From Chlorops oryzae (lineage: Eukaryota > Arthropoda > Insecta > Diptera > Chloropidae): a stretch of 64,000 nucleotides of DNA. A program made the translations under genes and the position numbers. The DNA lies in contig CM035807.1 of the NCBI GenBank assembly GCA_020466095.1, forward strand, positions 15,725,485 to 15,789,484, given 5' to 3'. Positions 1-13,445 of the stretch are shown piece after piece (position 1 is the stretch's first letter; every line of letters begins with the position of its first letter). The notes beneath the pieces were generated by a model that saw nothing but the letters and a program-made list of their open reading frames with translations, had not been told where the DNA came from and did not search any database.

Positions 1-146
1 GCATTTTAATGGTTTTTAATTTTGTTTCCAACGGACTTTGGCAGACAGAGCGAAGACGACTGGAGACGACGGTGACCTGGGAGTCCCAGTTGCCCTAAGC
101 GATGAATGGTGCGCTTAAAAATCGCTTGTTCCAGAATGGTGCTTTT

Positions 147-1034
147 TATACCCGACACACTCTGTGTCGAGGGTATATTGCGTTTGTTGGGTTGTGTGTA
201 ACACCCAGAACCAGTCGAGATAGACCATACAAAATGTATATAGAAATGATCAGCGTCACCAGGAGATTCGATTTAGACATGTCCGTCCGTCTGTCCGTCT
301 GTCCGTTTGTCCGTCTGTCCGTCTGTCCGTCTGTTTGTATACAGTTATCTTATCGAAGGAGTTGAGCTATCTTGACAAAATTTGGTATGCGTGCTCACGG
401 GGACATGAGTAAGAACAAGTTCGAGAATGGACCCGATCGGACCATTTTTAGGGGTACCTCTAGTACTAGGGTCTGTTACGAAAATCACAAAAACTGCTCT
501 AAACTCGAAGTTTTTCAACATATTTTGATGAAATTTGATATTTGAACATGTTTCAAGGCAAGTAATACGATTTTCAAAAATTTTAAAAGTGGGCGTGGCA
601 GAAGGGCGGTTTTCGAAAATTGTCCCCTACACCCGAACTTCAAATGGGACTTGAACGAAAGTTGGCACTTATGCTTATTTTGTGGCCATAAACATTCTCC
701 CATAAAATTTCCTAGATCGGTCCATTATTAAGGGTACCTCCAGTACTAGGGTCTATCACAAAAATCTCAAAACTGCCTCAAAATCGGACTTTTTCCAAAT
801 ATTTCAATGAAACTTAGGATTTGAGCGAATATTAAGGCCTCCGATTAGAATTCCAATAAATTGGAAAAGTGGGCGTGGCAGAGGGGCAGTTTTCATAAAG
901 AAATATAACAAAAGTCGGTGTATTGGGCCCCCATATGGCCTTAAACACCTCTTGATATTAAAAATTATTTGAACACGTGTGTCTGTGTCGGGTATTCTAT
1001 TGTCAGGCTCGCCTGACTATAACACCCTTACTTG
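147..1034 (-). mobile_element. mini-me/DINE-like element, copy A (near full length)
   Basis: One end is tatacccgacacactctgtg, an imperfect hairpin. An array of GTCY tetranucleotides lies at ~279-338. The other end is a 16-nt palindrome (1002-1017, GTCAGGC/GCCTGAC stems) followed 17 bases later by cttacttgt. These are hallmarks of the dipteran mini-me family. Copy C at 34.3-35.1 kb is the same in the opposite orientation, which confirms both ends. The internal ORFs are not coding. Confidence 0.8.
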
Positions 1035-2736
1035 TTTTTTTACGTATTTTTCTTGTCGCTGTAACCGATCGAAAGTCATTAACACTTGCAGTTGCAATTT
1101 GTCTGCCTTCGTCAACTTATTTCGCAGAATTTTCGACATTCATTACGGCGCGCTCTCACTCAACGGCCATGGGCAATCCGATCAATCTATGTCCGCTGTT
1201 GCAGCCGTCGTTACTGCCATTACGTCCTTCACCAAATGCTCGATGGCGTTGTGCTGGCGCGCTGGTTGTCCTAGCAGTTGCCATTGCCGTTGCCATTCGA
1301 TGCGATGCGATGCGATTCGATTTCAAGTTTTTGCATTTATTTTCATAATGTTACTTTAATTGCGATTTCTATTGAGCGCGCGCCGCGAAACTTCTTCGAT
1401 TAAGGGAACTTCCTTCGAATGAATTTTCATGCGATTTCATGCTCTACTTGGAGGGACGGATGGGGATGCACACAGCACTGCACCCGAGGTAATATAATTT
1501 GCTATGGCATTAGGAAAACGATGGCTCTCTGCTATTGACATTCAACTGAGAAAATAGCAAAACGTTTAAGTTTTCCATGTTTTTTTTTTAAATATATTTT
1601 AGTTTCTCGTTTCCAGTTCGATTTTTAATTAATCGCTGGAAAAGTTGGAGAGCGTTCGCTCAAGCACATTTACGCCATTTCCATGGAGAGCAGGCAGGAC
1701 GTCTGACGATTCATGTTAGCGAAAGGCGATGGAAAACTATTTGCAATTTATTTGTTGGAATTTTTGCAAATTACTTTAAGGACGGGCGAGGTCAATTTTG
1801 AAGAGAATCGTTCAACCCTTAAATGCGGATTTTTCTTTAAGGAAAGAAATCCTTTTTTTAACGTTTGTGCATATTAGATTAAGATATTGCTCTACCGATA
1901 AAGAAGACGAAAGAGTCTCTTTTTTTTACACAAAAGCGAAGAAAAATATCAGTGAAGAATTTTGCTTGATTGGCTACAGGCTTATTTACAATTGATCTCG
2001 AAAAGTATGGTCGAGAACTAAGTTGCGCATTTTTTTTTTTTTTGCGATTGCTTATGACTTTATTTGGTAAACTGTAAGATATTCTATTTTTATATGACGA
2101 AGCTGTAGTCTAAATCAAGGAGAAATGTACTGCCCGCGGGGGAAACCATTATGGTTTACGGGCTTGGAAAACCTGAGGGCCCTTGCTAAGAGTCAAAGAG
2201 AACTAAAGATTGGGTATACAATCGAATTGGTAGTGGCTTTACGGTCACGAAAGAATGACTAAATGACCTTTTTACCTTGGTACAGCGGGGATCAGTCTGA
2301 AGACCCGAGCCTGATCTTTGGGAGGCCCTCTTGTGTGAGTCGAATCGAATCTTCAAGAAAGATTTTGATTGTAACTAAACATGAAATTGGCGATGCCTCC
2401 TAACTGACTATAGAAATCTAATAGAATTGTCGTAATGACTGATCGGAAAAACTTTATCTGGTAGCGGAAAGCAGCGAAACCTTCAAAGGCTTTAAAATTC
2501 TTTCTAACTTTTCATACTATTAGCTCAAAAGCTGGAACGAATATTTGTGAAAATTTTGTGATTAAAATGAAAAAAAATTCTGGACAACCCCTTGGTGTTC
2601 ACTTTCTGCGTTGGAGCGCTTTTTGCTTTCCAAAGTTCAAAAATTGTATCCTTTAAAATGTCCAATTGTTTTGTCCACATCTCAAAAAATATTTTGGATA
2701 ACATTTTCGTAATCAGCGACCCAAAGTTAATCTTAA
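1035..2736. other. Intergenic, nothing convincing
   Basis: AT-rich with poly(T) runs. Short reading frames overlap each other in several frames and show no domain. Confidence 0.5.
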
Positions 2737-3400
2737 ACAAGTAAGAAAGCTAAAGTCGGTCAAGCCCGACTTTGAAATACCCAGCGTCCCGACATTATTG
2801 GCGCACTATGTTGTGCCTCTCCATTTGTGGGAGTGGCAGTGGGCGGGCCACATACATATTTTTCCTACACCGTTCATTCGCCTTGGTCAACCTAGTATGT
2901 TGCGAATTTGAAGCATCTATGCCTTTTACTTCACAAGTTACGATAAGCCTTTATTTGTGGGCTTATTTGGGGCCGTGGCTTGAGGAGGGCGGCGTCCATT
3001 TTTTCCACCAAATATCAATAAAATGTTTTGAGTGGTTCGCAAGTTACAAGCATTTTACTGAAAACACATTAAATTCATTTGTGGGCATGGCAGTGGGCGG
3101 ACGTCTCCCATTTGTACTTAGGATGATACTCGGATCCCGATACACTTGTGTGCCAAAATTCGACTTGATTGGTCTAGCCGTTTCGGAGGAGATCCGACCA
3201 CGGACGGACGGTCAGACGGACGGACGGACAGACGGACGGACAGACGGACGGACGAACAGACGGAAAGATGGACAGACGGACATGTCTAAATCGATTCAGT
3301 TTTTGATCCTGATCAAGAATATATATATATATGTCTATAACTACGAAGCGTAGTTCTGGCTGTTACAAGATTCGCACACCCTGCTTACGCTGGGTATAAC
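2737..3400 (+). mobile_element. mini-me-like element, copy B (diverged)
   Basis: Starts acaagtaagaaagctaaagt, has aaatacccagcg near the left and cgctgggtataac at the right end, and carries a GACG/GACA tetranucleotide array at ~3201-3281. The order of parts matches copy C, but the body differs, so it is a separate subfamily. Confidence 0.75.
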
Positions 3401-4459
3401 AATATTTCATTTCACGAAGAAGTGTTCAGCGATGCCCATTTTTTATATATTTTTTTTTTTTTTTTTGTTAGCTAGTGTATTCACATAGTAAGATAAATCT
3501 CTCATGGGATAATATGCACAAGAATGTCTGTGAATCCTTCCTATTTTATTCAAATTATAACATTAAATGGGACACATAAATATTGAAAACCAGCAGTGAT
3601 GAAAGGGTAACATTTAAATTTTGCATAAAGTGGTATTTTTTTTCTTCTTTCTGTCCCGCACGTGGTCAAATGAAGTGTAAAGGTCAATAAGGAATTTGTA
3701 ATATTTTTTCCCGGAAAAAGTTTTCATGTTTTTTCTTTGTTTCCTCCTTAAAACATTCTCAAGATTTTTGTTCTTATTTTCCATTCATGTTCACGTTGGT
3801 CCTTTGTCCTCGCCCCGAAGTCCTTCTGCGCTTTCAATTTCAATAATGACGAGTGGCTTATGCTTCAACGCTGGAGATTTAAAATTAATTACGAGCATAC
3901 ACAAATTATTTCAGCCTCGATGCACATCTTCATCGCCGGCTCTGCTCTTCTTTGAGATATCAACGCACTGTCATATACCACTTTGCAGACAACAGACGGC
4001 AACAGGCGGGAACAGGCAACAGAGAAACATTTCAGAGTTCTCTTACGGACTTGTTGTTAACCACAAAAGTTGATGATAATGCCGACGGAAGTGCTTACTC
4101 AGTCTGCCCTTTGCGATGCATAGCGTTACGCTGCGTTTGGATGGGTTGCCAACCCAGCTAGCCAGCACCGAAAAATTAAATTTCCTTGTAATTTCATTCA
4201 TTATTTTTACTTTCTCTGTATTTTTTTCTTATACGCTTAATTTCGACAGCTTAATTGTGGTCGTTACAAGTAATCAACTGAAGCTGATCGACTGTGCCTT
4301 TTGTCCTTTCGTGGTATGCCTTTGTCTGGATGACTGACTGTGACTGACTTAGCTGCACAAAAATGCGCAATAATTTGGAAAAGGATTTTTATGTGACATG
4401 ACTTCATAAAAATGACAATTCAAAAGGATTTTCCCAATTCGTGTTGTCAATTATATTCG

Positions 4460-4494
<35 letters not shown>

Positions 4495-4844
4495 TTTTTG
4501 AAAGCTTCTTTTTTTGCTGTACGTGACACCATTTATGCATCAGTGGCGATAAAAGTTCGTGTTGCTCTTCCGAAGTAAGCGATTGAAAAGCAGATGAAAT
4601 CTAATTGATGACTTGATGAGTTGCAAGAATGCATTTTGAACATTCAAACTAAATATTTAAAAGATCTAACGGCTTTGCTGGTGGGTGGCTACTTTTTTTT
4701 AGTTCAAATTTAAATCAGATTTAGCCTTATGGCTCGATTATCAAGTATAATCCATTTTGAATAGGGCGATAGGTCTGTAGCCCCATCGGCTCCCGTCAAA
4801 TAGGCCCTTGTTTAGATCAAACCCAAGTATTATACGTGTATTAT
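3401..4844. other. Intergenic, microsatellite only
   Basis: Contains the CT repeat at 4461-4488 and T-rich runs. No coding signal. Confidence 0.5.
4461..4488. repeat. CT dinucleotide microsatellite
   Basis: Fourteen CT units, followed by a short GT run. Confidence 0.95.
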
Positions 4845-6550
4845 TTGCTCCCTAAGATGCCAAAATTTTGAAAAATTTCCGGGCTACCTCGCCATTCGGT
4901 TCTACTACCTAAAAAACGAACTGGTGATTTTTTTTTTACATTGGGTTTTAGGGGTCGCTACCAGCAAATGAAAAGTTGGAAAACGCATTCTTTTAAGGAT
5001 TTTTACTAACTAACAAAAAGAAAACTATGTGGTTAGATCTCGCCGTTCGTTTCTTTCATCAAAGTAACACACGTGTGATTTTTTAAATATTTCTAAATTG
5101 AGTTTTGGGGGTCGCTACAACAGGTCAAAGTTTGAGATAAGTAAAAACTTTAAAAAGCGTACCTAAACATATTTAAATTTACTCAGTATATTTTGAATAT
5201 GACTTAAATAAAGTTGAAAGAATTTTTGTTTTTCGTTTTGTATATTAAGTTCCCAGCAAATATTCAGAGTCCTATGAATATGACTCCTAATAATTATAAT
5301 ACAAAATATTATTACAAAAAAGACAAACCAGTTTGACTACAGCAGCGATGGAAAACATGAGAGAACAAATTCTCTCAAATTGCCTCTCTCCTAACAATGA
5401 TTTGCATGAATTGCTAAGTATGCCACGCATAAAACGGTATTTTTAATATTTAAACAATTTGAATCATTTATGCAAACTTCAAAAGAAAATTAAGAACCAT
5501 TAAAAACATTACAATATTGAGAATATTCATTATCGTTCCACGAAACGATAGAAAAACTTTGATATTCCTTAATAGAAACCTCAAGATTAACGGAAAATAC
5601 TAAGTGGCTCACCTTATTAGCATATTGAAAACGATGCATTTCGATACGCAAAAAAGAAACGACTTCTTCTCTTTTCTTCGCGAGCGACCAACAGAGAAAC
5701 GAGATTGCAATGCACTCACACTTAGGCATAAAAACGTTCACACTTGCCTAGCACAATAATCACACCGAGTAATCCGCGATCCGCGATTAGAGAAACCGAC
5801 GACCGAACAGCCGCGCGTACAGAAAGAGACTGAAGTCTCAAGCTTGGCTTGCACACAGGTAAAAGGCAATGAAGTGCGTCGTTATATCAGCAATTACTCT
5901 ATTCTTGATTTGTATGAGACTAATGATGACTAATATTGTGTCATTTTTTTAAATTTTTTTATGAAATAAAAACTACAACCAAAGAGTATGTAAACATACA
6001 TACTCTTTGCTATAATAAAACTAAGATTTTTACCTGCATGTAATGTACTGAGGGTTTTTGTTTTCTATCATTCTTGGGTAGGTATGTCATAGCGTGAATT
6101 GTGAGTGCGAAGAGCATGGCGTGACAATCAATTGATGTCGCATAAATAAGTAAATCATATTTCATGCAATTCCACTTGCGCTAGCCTTTAATAAACACAA
6201 ATACATATCTCTGTTTTTATAAGAGCAGGAGCCCTCATAATGAACTCTTTTAAGAGTCTTAAAAGGCGTGTTTCCCTTGCTGCGAAAGTCGTCTTATATG
6301 AGTCCGAAGTCATTTAACGAATGAGAACATATTGGTTAGCTATATCGAAAGTCAGGGATTTTATTTTTCTTATTTTTGACATACAGACTCATATTTCGGA
6401 GCACTGGTAGCGTGGTAGCGACCCCTAAAACTCAATAAAAATAATAAATAAAAATCATGAGATCGTTTTGTAGGTATCAGAACCGAATGGCGAGGTAGCC
6501 CGGCAACTTCCAAATTAAGGAGCACCCTAATGTGGAGCAAAGTAAATATA
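4845..6550. mobile_element. Long inverted-repeat element, ~1.7 kb, non-coding
   Basis: The left arm (~4845-4965) contains ccgggctacctcgccattcg and ttttaggggtcgctacca. The right arm (~6408-6550) has the reverse complement of both in the same spacing. A second partial copy of the left arm lies at ~5035-5115. Interior reading frames look random, so this is a non-autonomous DNA-transposon or foldback remnant of unknown superfamily. AGTC/GACTC-rich pieces inside (from ~5253 and ~6220-6320) resemble the element at 39218-39738. Confidence 0.65.
5981..6008. repeat. Perfect 12-bp hairpin
   Basis: aaagagtatgta, loop aaca, then tacatactcttt: a perfect stem of 12 bp with a four-base loop, inside the 4.8-6.55 kb element. 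Confidence 0.8.
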
Positions 6551-9271
6551 GCTTTAAAATATCGACTTATATCTTCATATATTTATTGGTAAAAGATTTT
6601 TTTGTACCTTTGAAAATGTTCTGATGGTTTCTAGCAAGTCAGGTCATGAGCCTGTAATTGCCTGGGAAATATTGTTCAAAGTCGACAGTAATTAGTAGAC
6701 TCAATCTCACTCAAATAGTTTTGAACACATACAATCATTGAATGAATACGAGTCAAAAAATATTTTCGTTTTGTATTTTAAGTTTGTACATCTTTAGGCA
6801 GGCCAAATTTTCAAACTTTGAGCCGTGGTAGCTTAAGAATTGATCATTTTTATGACCTTCAAATCCACACTTTAGAGCTATGATGCCTTTAAGTATGTTT
6901 CAAAATTAATTAACTAACGGAAGTTGTTTTAAACATGAAATGAATTCATACTATTCCAAAATAGTGTGCTGGAATTGTGTATAAATGCACACATTTCCAA
7001 ATATAAGCACAACATGAATATCGAAAACATTCTTAACATGCAGGTGCATAATTTAAGGTGTTGCATTAAATCTGTTGCCCGATTGATCAGCATTCGAAAC
7101 GAATTCGAGGAATTTCAATATTCATTTGTTCCGATATCACATGGCAAAATGCCGGTCTTACATTTGTTGGCAAATATATTACTGGGCTCTTCGAATATAA
7201 GTAGAAATTCTTGATAGAGAATAATGAACGTATTTCATAGCTGCTTTAATAGTTTAAAAGATTTTCTTATGGCGTGCAACGAGTTCAAGGCCGGCATAAG
7301 ACAATTCAAAACTATCTCTTGAAACTTGAAGCGCGAGAGACCAAAGAAATTTTATTTGTTGATTTTTTTGACCGAATCATCGACCAAGCCGTGGCTCTCG
7401 CCTTTGTGAATCGTTGAAAAATGCAATTTAAAAAAAAATCGTACTTTTTTCCTTTTTGTACAAATTCAAACATATTAACCAATATAAATAGTTTAAAAGG
7501 TTTTTTTTTTTTTTGCAATTTGCGCTTCATTCTTCAAGTTCCGCAAACAACAAATGAAATGAAATCAAATTTACTCATACGCAACGAGAAATGCGAAGCA
7601 TTTCAATTAAAACAAAACTTACTCCTGCTGCAAGAATGTTGGCTGTGCGGACGAGTCGGGACATGGCAAGTAAGTAACTAATGGCCCCTCTTACCCCGGC
7701 GTAATTGCTACGGTCAGTGGGAGATATTTGTAGAGAAGAGCGCGGTAACCGCATCTTAGACTCGTTACGCTGAGATTACCCTATTTCGCTGGCAATTTGA
7801 AATTAATTATCAAAATCAGGGAAATTTGTCTTACAACAAGTAAGCGAAGCGACGGAAGACAAAGACGAAGCCAAAGACGAAGACAAAGTCAAGCTCAAGC
7901 AGGAGCAGGAGCAGGATCAGGCAGAGTTAAACAACACGCCGTGACCATTAAAGATGTAGACTAAGTGAAATGAGCTTTGCAATGACGAAGGGGGTGAGCG
8001 AGAGTAGGAGAGAGGAGAAGGAGGAAGGAAAGCAATTGCAATGGATGCACTTGAGAAGATATTTTGAAGTCAACCCCATCCGCGTTCGTGCTCTTCGACA
8101 ACGAAAATGTAGCTCTTCAGTTCAGGCAACTTGTCATTGTCAACACGCCGGATTTGGAATAAGTATCCGGATAGCAAGAACATAGCATACGACTGAATGA
8201 GTAAATGATCTCTGGGTCAACGAATAACTTTTCACAAAACCAAAATGCTCGAATTGGTATGTCGTTGTTGAGCTGGTTGTTGGGATAGCTGCTTCCCAGT
8301 GCTTTCGCCGAAAACATGTTCTATTCGGGATATCCGCATATGAATTTGAATTTGCAAATTTTTGACCAAGCAGGAAATGCAACCTCTCTTGCTCTCTCGC
8401 TCTCTCCCCCTCCCCCTCCCTCTGTGCTCTTTGTGCTGGTCGGTCTGTCTGTTGTCAGTGAGATAACCATGACAAATTGAACATGACTCGAACATTGCCG
8501 TGGAAAAACGGCAGCGTCAATGACAATGCCTTTGTGGCTTCTCTGTGTGCGGAATGTACGCCAAAGTTGGAAGCATACTTTTTTGCGCTCAGATCCTTAT
8601 ATGCATATTGACTCATTGTGTCGGGCTGAAGTAATTGTGGCATCAACTTCAACTTCAACTTTCTGTCTTTCCTCTGTATGCTCGGTCGTGTCGAATAGTC
8701 GTGGATAATTTTACCGGATAATGCAATGTTTGCTTGAGTGTATAATGACAGGAAACTTGACACAAATTAGTATGACTTGGAATGATCGCATTGCGAGACG
8801 GTAACGGAGATTATTCAAATTTCATATGCGGGAATCCATGTTGCCAGATGAAGTTTCCCATTCGCAATTCGCATTGCCCATATGAATTTTGAAGAAGTTA
8901 CGCAAAAGTTTTCCACCGCATTCCATTTTCGGGTTAGAGAAAATTTTCGGCTTTTGTCTTCGTTTGCGAATGAGAGACTTTTATGGATACGCCTTCGGCA
9001 TATGAAAAGAATGGGAAGAGGAATTCTTATAGAAATATGAATTTTATGCATTTTCTTTGAACATTCCTTGTTTTTTGGTGGAAGGTAAAACTCCGAATGA
9101 TTGTCTTTGATAAAGTTTTCCCCAAATGGATTCGCGAAAGTTAAATGAGGGAACATTTTGGATGTTTGTGAATGGATTCATACCTCATTCCGGATATTGT
9201 AGCTCTTTCAGTGTCAAACTATTTTTTTGTAAAGTATAATGTCTGAAAATTATGCTTGACGAGGGAGAAAT
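6551..9271. other. Intergenic, no gene recognised
   Basis: Holds a short acidic simple-sequence stretch (gaagac/caaagac repeats, 7848-7935) and CT-rich runs near 8385-8425. Reading frames are short and overlapping. Confidence 0.5.
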
Positions 9272-9960
9272 ATAGGAGTCTATAGTGACAGTCAAGCTCC
9301 AATTAAAGCCCTAAAAGAACTGAACAACTTTTTCAGGATTACCAGAGAATGCAAGAATAGACTAATTTGTATCGAAAGATTTCATAAAGTTGAACCTTTA
9401 TGGGTGGACACAATAATCTTAACAGACGCAGTGCACGAATGGAGGACGCTTGAAGCCATATGGGTCCCGAGACATATTGGAAATTCAATGAGTAGATAAA
9501 CAAGCAAAATGGGGATCAGCGATAGTACAAATGGGACCTGAACCAATGATAACTCCCATAGCATGTTTGAAACGCCGGTTCGCTTCCTATGCGGCGAATG
9601 CCCATAAGGAAATATGGTCCAAATTTTTGTCCTGCATAACAGCCAAGGGCTTTGTTATAGAGCCAAACGAGAAAATCGCAACCTTCATTCGAAGAGGACG
9701 GATCTGCCGAATCTTGTTGGCTTGACAACGGGACACATAAGATGTGGTCGCCATATAGCGAACATAGGAGTCATTGCAGATCCCACATGTACCTCCTGCC
9801 TTGGGGATGAGGACAGTGCAGGAAACTTCCTCTGATACTGCCCTGCTTTCTCAAGGAAGAGCATGAGAATGTGGGGTTGTGAGTTGAGAATGGAAAATAT
9901 CCATTTTCTACCACTCACGGAACTTCTTGGTTACCTCAAGCAAACCAGGAAGTTCTGAGA
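9272..9960 (+). pseudogene. Decayed non-LTR retrotransposon: RNase H and C-terminal Cys/His region
   Basis: Frame 9272-9496 reads IGVYSDSQAPIKALKELNN ... IWVPRHIGNS, matching the RNase H pattern (Y-S-D-S-Q-A and W-V-P-G-H-x-G-N) carried by I, R1 and LOA-type non-LTR elements. After frame changes, 9721-9835 gives LTTGHIRCGRHIANIGVI, then PTCTSCLGDEDSAGNFL, the C-terminal H..H-N-G..C-x-x-C motif of such elements. Several stops and shifts, and no reverse transcriptase upstream, show a dead 5'-truncated copy. No poly(A) tail is evident. The clade is not resolved. Confidence 0.75.
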
Positions 9961-10131
9961 CGGCTGAGCTCCTTTTACCCTCTATTCCTTCCTTTTCCAT
10001 ACTTTTTTAACATGATGGCAAAATGGACAAAATTATCTAATTGTCAAGGGACAGTCTGTCTAACCCACCCTCATATCATCACTATCATCATCATATCTGA
10101 AAATTGCTTTGCAGAACCAAAATTTCCATCC

Positions 10132-10201
10132 ATATTGTATGATCTATCTCAACTGGTTCTGGGTATTGCACAATCACCCCAACGCAATATACCTTCGACA
10201 C
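10132..10201 (+). mobile_element. mini-me fragment
   Basis: About 70 bases (tgtatgatctatctcaactg ... cgcaatataccttcgacac) match the right end of copy C; the rest of the element is absent. It follows the decayed non-LTR fragment. Confidence 0.7.
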
Positions 10202-10659
10202 CTGACAAGCCTGAAATCCACTGTTGAGTTTGTTACGCAGATAAGATAGTGTAGAGTGTATAGAATGTATCTCTAATGTGTACACTGAAGACCGCCTAGA
10301 ATATTCTACAACCCGACAGAGAGGTACCGTCGAGAGATTTAAAGAAGAGGTCCACTATGAACATTGCCAAATAATGTTTTTTCTACGACTCTACATTACA
10401 GAAAGTAACCCTTGGCAGTGTATAAAGTCGTGGAGCACAAAGTTTAGCTATACTCTTAATTTGTCGACGGCAACTCTACGTAGAACTGTAGATTTATAGG
10501 GACGGGATATGGGTTCCTACTCTTGCCGAATCTGAGTCACTGCGACCAGAAAAGGTGTATTATGTCACTTTGTTTAATTACTTAATTTTTCCTATGAACT
10601 CCTCAATGGAAAAAAGAATATTTAGATGATTCTCGAATTTCAGCTCGTCTTGTCTAAGT

Positions 10660-10955
10660 ACATGGACTTGTAAGACTTTGCACAACGGAGCTAAGCAGAG
10701 GCTTAGTAGAAGATCTTTACAACTTGAAAAATTCTTATCAGATCCTCAATATCGAAACAGTGCCGTAGCAATTCTGTTTTGCGTGAGGGGGAAAATTATT
10801 TTTCTAATTTGCGTGGGGGGGCAAAATTATTTTTTCAATTTTATTAATGGGCAAAAACAAAAATGCGTGGGGGGCAAAGCCCCCTCTTGCCCCTATGGTT
10901 GCTACGGCACTGTATCGAAAACATTTGAAATATGTGCATACTTTTAGGTGCTGTA
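10660..10955. mobile_element. GCATACTTTTAGGTGCTG family, copy interrupted by a hAT MITE
   Basis: The right end aaatatgtgcatacttttag + gtgctg at ~10928-10954 belongs to the same family as 17904-18115 and 20195-20407. The 155-bp hAT MITE at 10758-10912 sits inside. The left end is not clear. Confidence 0.45.
10758..10912. mobile_element. hAT-type MITE (155 bp) with 8-bp target duplication
   Basis: Perfect 14-bp terminal inverted repeats CAGTGCCGTAGCAA, flanked on both sides by tatcgaaa (10750-10757 and 10913-10920). Eight-base duplications and a CAGNG start are diagnostic of the hAT superfamily. The interior has three degenerate copies of a gcgtggggggcaaa motif. Confidence 0.88.
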
Positions 10956-10974
10956 CTGATCGTTTTTATATCAG

Positions 10975-11209
10975 CAGGGCTAGGATTTTGTTGCTTTTAT
11001 AAATTGAAAGCATACTTTGTGGGAAAAATTTTTTCTTACCAACATTTTGCTAATAAGTTAAGCGAAGTTGAACTTCAAATCGCTTTTCAAACTTCAAAAA
11101 AATTCATATTGAAATTAAAACTCGATTCTTAACTTTTTGTAAATTGGATAAAATTTTTACTCCATAAAGTATGCTTAAAATTTTTCAAAGCAACAAAATC
11201 CTAGCCCTG
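10975..11209. mobile_element. hAT-type MITE, CAGGGCTMGG family, copy 1
   Basis: Termini CAGGGCTAGGATTTTGTTGC in inverted orientation extend imperfectly to ~45 bp. The flanking octamers tatatcag/tatatcac differ at one base. Same family as 18151-18393. Confidence 0.85.
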
Positions 11210-11217
11210 TATATCAC

Positions 11218-13445
11218 TGTGGTAATAATTAAGTACTTACTTTGCAAATCACAAGATCCATTCAATAATTTCTTCGTACATTTCTCATCTAGAAAGGAGG
11301 GGCGAAAATTGTCTCCCGGCTTAAATTTTTTCACCTGAAACTACCAAAGAAAAATATTTGAATTGATAAATTTCAAAAATAGTTGAGAAAAAACAAAGAA
11401 CAACATTTAAAAGACATTCATACTTAGTGCCTTTCAGCAAACATTCTTAAAATAACATTAAATGAAAAAAACAAAAGAAAAACAAGGCTACTCGGGGAAA
11501 CTCGTGTTAATATTTTCCTCGTTTATTTAAAATCCCAACGTCCCAACATCTTCACGTATTGCATTAATTAGCCAAACACAGGGACTTTTTAAGCCTGCCC
11601 AGAAATTTCGAAAGGAAAGAGAATGTAAATTCTTTCTCATTTTTTAATTTTCACATCGAGCATTTCGATGGGGAGTATTGTGGGAGAGGGGGGAACGGGT
11701 TGGGAAATGTAAAAACACACAAAATTGTAAGGCTAAGCACCAAAGTTGTGCAAACATTCTCAATGCCAGGAATGTGTGGCAGGAAAATATGCGAATTTTG
11801 CGAAAATTTCGAATTGCAGAGCATGGAAAGCACCTTGCCCCAACTTTGCTTTTGCCTGTGTCGAAATTGTGTTCGGGTTCGGTGCCTAAGGTGAGTGCTT
11901 ATGTTTTTTTCGGGTGCACTTACAATGCCTCATGAATGAAAATTAACATAAGAATCGCGTAAAAGAGAAAAAAAGAAAGAAAGTTGGAGGCGCATAAATC
12001 TAAGCCGAAAGATACCAAACAGGGATAGGCATCAGCTGAAGGTGGAATCGAATCATCCGGCTCACTTTTGGTTTTTTCCTATTTATTTATTTTATTTTTT
12101 TTTTTTTTTTTTTTTTGTTTTTATTTATTTGCATGATGACAATGAAGAGATATCCGTTTGAAGTCGTCGTGCGCGTAGGCGAAACTCATTCCCGTTGGGG
12201 TTTTCATCACTTTCGGTAAGAAGAATATTCGCAAACTTCCTGTTTGTCATCACATATGTCTCGGATTATACAAATAGTCGTGCACAAACATAGAGACATG
12301 CGTGCATATATAATTCCTCGGCATTTTTATTGTTTGTTGCCGCTCTCATGGCTTCTCTATGCATCATATATAAAAATAGGAGTACGCTTGTGTGTATGTA
12401 ACTATTACGAACGACTTCCGTTGTTTAACTGCTGAGTCTTCGGCCGCCAGAGTTTAGTCCTTGTCGTCGCAGTCATTTCAAGGAGCAGACGGTGCTTACG
12501 TTTGCACTGTCGTTTGGCTTGGGTCTTGTGTCGTTGGTCGTGTGTCGTGTGTCGCTTGTCGCCTGTTGTTACTGTGTTGCTGTGCTGTTTCATTTGTGCT
12601 CGCCTGTCGTCACGAACAAACTTGCGCACATAAGTAGCAACACACATGCGAAATGCATGGCGTACATAATTATAGCGGATGCTGTTCATCGAAGCGTTAA
12701 TTTTGTTTTTCTTTGTTCCATTTTATTGTTATTCTTATTGTTTTGTACTCTCCCATTATCGTGATTTTTTCTTCTTTTCTTTTACATTTCTTTTTTGTTG
12801 TTGTTGTTTCCATTTTATTACATACTCCTATATAATATGCATAAGAATACGTTTCATCTTCTTATGGTTTTTTTTTTTTTTGTTTTTTTAACTTTATGAT
12901 CCTGGCTTGGTTCGAGGCTGGTATCTTTCGTAGTCTCGACATGACATTTACAATAGCAAAAATTGCGTATTCATCATTTTCCGTTGAATGAACTTTGGCC
13001 AGCCTTTAGTTCTGCCCTTTTTTGATTTGGTTTGTGTATGTCTTCTCTTCTAGGATTTCTTTTTCTTTTTCTCCCACTTGTTGTCGTATTATTATGCTAA
13101 TGGCTTGCAAATAATGAGTTGAAATGTTAGAGAGATCTTTGTACTAAGGAGGAGTTTCATCGTATGTTTATATCCTTCAAGAGGAAGAGTCAGTTGAAAT
13201 GTTTTTGAAATCTCATGAATCAGTATGCATAGTCGTAATTTGGAAAGGCCTTTTTTAAATTGAGAGAGTCCCCACGAATTAATGGGCCTTTGAAAGTGTA
13301 TGTGAGTTTCTTTTTTAAAATGATAAAATAATTGACAAGTGACTCGATGGGTTCTTCTGTAACTTGCAATGGAAAAGAGCTAAGAAGTTACAAGGCAACA
13401 CATGAATTTGAATAATGACGGTAATAGTAAAGATCTGATTTCATT
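11218..13445. other. Intergenic, no gene recognised
   Basis: Poly(T) runs (12,090 and 12,870) and gtcgt-type simple sequence (12,520-12,570). Nothing else supported. Confidence 0.5.

Noticed and set aside
7848..7935. Acidic coding exon (EDKDEAKDEDK-like)
   Set aside because: Short cryptic repeat of gaagac/caaagac with no start, and no convincing splice partner.
7970..7993. Initiator exon of the ankyrin gene (atgagctttgcaatgacg then GTGAGC)
   Set aside because: It could join in phase, but a start and a donor within 25 bp, 15 kb away, is not evidence enough.
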